In this document: in pieces, positions 6,196-6,804 of the stretch | Position numbering within the stretch: position 1 is the stretch's first letter | Layout: every line of letters begins with the position of its first letter | Source of the DNA: Wolbachia sp. | GTDB taxonomy: Bacteria > Pseudomonadota > Alphaproteobacteria > Rickettsiales > Anaplasmataceae | Direction of reading: 5' to 3' | DNA: 6,804 nucleotides | NCBI GenBank assembly: GCA_028803175.1 | Contig: JARBCG010000171.1 | Location: 1-6,804, forward strand | Notes under the pieces: generated by a model | Databases searched by the model: none | Seen by the model: the letters and a program-made list of their open reading frames with translations, nothing else | Told to the model about the DNA's origin: nothing | Program-made: the position numbers and the translations under genes

Positions 6196-6271
6196 TTTTT
6201 TAAGAGAGGAACATTGTAATCATTTATTAAAGAAAGCTCTACTGCTAGTTACCGATTAATTATCAATTAAA

Positions 6272-6287
6272 ACCAGCTAAAGCTGGT
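6272..6287. repeat. Hairpin at the 3' end of the IS200 element
   Basis: ACCAGCTAAAGCTGGT is a perfect stem with arms ACCAGCT and AGCTGGT. On the minus strand it is followed by TTTTAATT, so it could also act as a terminator for the transposase transcript. A second small inverted repeat, TTAATT-ATC-AATTAA, lies beside it at 6256-6270. Confidence 0.65.
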
Positions 6288-6341
6288 GGTTAAAAAAACG
6301 CATGTAAAGCAGATTATGAGTTTAAAAACTCGATTTTAAAA

Positions 6342-6729
6342 TCATTCGATATACTTCTGTACATCTGCAGAATTCATATTGCCAACTGTAGCAGCAAACT
6401 ATCCTTTTGCCAAAGATGCTGCCCCAAATATCTTCTTCTTAAGTGTTTAAATTCCTGGGATAACTTGTGACTACTCTTTCCATTAATATACTGCACCAAC
6501 TTAGATAGCTCCATGCTTGGAGACATAGAGATTAGCATATGGTCAGGAGTAATATTACCGCTTACGATATCCACGTAGTTTGCAGTACATACTTTCCTAA
6601 TAATTTCTCTGCTACGCGCTGTTGTTTGACCTGTAAGTATTCTATATCCGTACTTAATCTGTACTTAGTACAGAACATTAAATGGTACTTTAAATTAAAC
6701 GTACTGTGAGAGCTATATTTGTAATCCAT
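6342..6729 (-). pseudogene. tnpA: IS200-like Y1 transposase TnpA, broken and lacking its HUH motif
   Basis: Read on the minus strand from ATG 6729, the sequence gives HSTFNLKYHLMFCTKYR. After a frameshift it continues as YRILTGQTTARSREIIRKV, then NYVDIVSGNITPDHMLISM, LSKLVQYINGKSSHKL and RRYLGQHLW. This is the full order of an IS200/REP-type transposase. After LW a one-base loss shifts the frame. The other frame resumes with a TAG where a Tyr is expected, then FAATVGNMNSADVQKYIE with the probable catalytic Tyr, and ends with TGA at 6342-6344. The frameshift near the N-terminus comes from an 11-base gain at 6650-6667. The catalytic His-hydrophobic-His, normally seen as DHVHML, is only DHM (6536-6544), as if two codons were lost. 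The total span of 388 bases is about the family's normal length. It is not functional. Confidence 0.88.
6650..6667. repeat. 11-base duplication inside tnpA
   Basis: GTACTTA occurs at 6650-6656 and again at 6661-6667. The 11-base offset separates the two frames in which TnpA can be read (CTKYR upstream, YRILTGQ downstream). This fits a slippage-type duplication that broke the gene. Confidence 0.6.
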
Positions 6730-6745
6730 ACTAAACCATACTAAA
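6726..6745. repeat. Tandem 10-base repeat over the tnpA start
   Basis: CCATACTAAA is present twice back to back. The first unit contains the complement of the tnpA ATG (6727-6729). Related ACTAAAG units recur up to 6777. Confidence 0.75.
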
Positions 6746-6752
6746 GTAGTCC

Positions 6753-6781
6753 AACACTAAAGTATATTATACTAAAGTGTT
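6753..6781. repeat. 29-base near-perfect palindrome in the IS left end
   Basis: Outer arms AACACT (6753-6758) and AGTGTT (6776-6781) enclose AGTATA and its complement, with two symmetrical AA/AA mismatches forming internal loops. It lies between the tnpA start and the terminal hairpin. It could be part of the strand-folding recognition structure or control tnpA translation. Confidence 0.65.
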
Positions 6782-6794
6782 CGCCTTAAGGCGA
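6781..6794. repeat. Perfect 14-base palindrome at the IS200 left end
   Basis: TCGCCTTAAGGCGA is fully self-complementary and GC-rich in an AT-rich background. Its position upstream of tnpA fits the subterminal hairpin bound by the Y1 transposase in the IS200/IS605 group. Confidence 0.75.
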
Positions 6795-6804
6795 GGGTGT
6801 TAAC

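Larger units (their letters stand above)
6256..6804 (-). mobile_element. Decayed IS200-type insertion sequence
   Basis: A broken Y1 (HUH) transposase gene on the minus strand is flanked by subterminal hairpins, as in the IS200/IS605 group, which moves as single-stranded DNA. The left-end (upstream) hairpin is the 14-base palindrome at 6781-6794. The right-end hairpin is ACCAGCTAAAGCTGGT at 6272-6287. There are no target duplications, as expected for this group. The boundaries are uncertain, and the upstream end may run past the window edge. The element cannot move by itself. It could be mobilised only if an intact copy elsewhere acts on its ends. Confidence 0.75.

Noticed and set aside
1..6804. 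CRISPR array, tRNA or rRNA genes
   Set aside because: There are no regularly spaced repeats and no cloverleaf or ribosomal sequence in the window.

Overview
The window is AT-rich and looks like an accessory region of a Wolbachia (Rickettsiales) genome. This rests on recognisable family content: a Wolbachia-type Rpn/PD-(D/E)XK 'putative transposase', a RadC pair, a small Xre-type regulator and an IS200-like transposase. RadC and small HTH regulators commonly sit together in prophage WO-derived regions, so a decayed WO-associated segment is my inference. No phage structural gene is present to prove it.

Layout. Positions 1-192 hold no recognisable gene. Positions 193-1338 (minus strand) hold a decayed hypothetical gene, here called 'X' (copy A), preceded by the N-terminal part of radC. 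Positions 1339-1625 are a regulatory region with two dyads and a very good sigma70 promoter. It drives an intact 350-residue hypothetical protein (1626-2678, +). Tail to tail with that gene, sharing a TTAA, is an intact 118-residue Xre/HTH regulator (2675-3031, -) with its own promoter. Divergent from the regulator is an Rpn-family nuclease pseudogene (3159-4073, +) with six in-frame stops but no frameshift. Positions 4101-5079 (minus strand) hold the second copy of X (copy B), preceded by the C-terminal part of radC. After about 235 bases without a gene, a second good promoter drives an intact five-helix membrane protein (5410-6195, +). The window ends in a decayed IS200-type element (about 6256-6804) with a broken tnpA and terminal palindromes.

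How it fits together. The radC-X block occurs twice in direct orientation and brackets the intact unknown gene, its regulator and the Rpn remnant. Copy A keeps the front of radC and copy B the back, and neither makes a whole protein. Three genes remain intact (350-residue protein, HTH regulator, membrane protein). Each has a promoter with 17-base spacing, and two of those three promoters carry TTGAC-type dyads or half-dyads at the -35, as a local regulatory circuit would. The rest is decaying. The best candidates for something undescribed are the 350-residue protein with its convergent HTH partner and the bracketing duplicated block.
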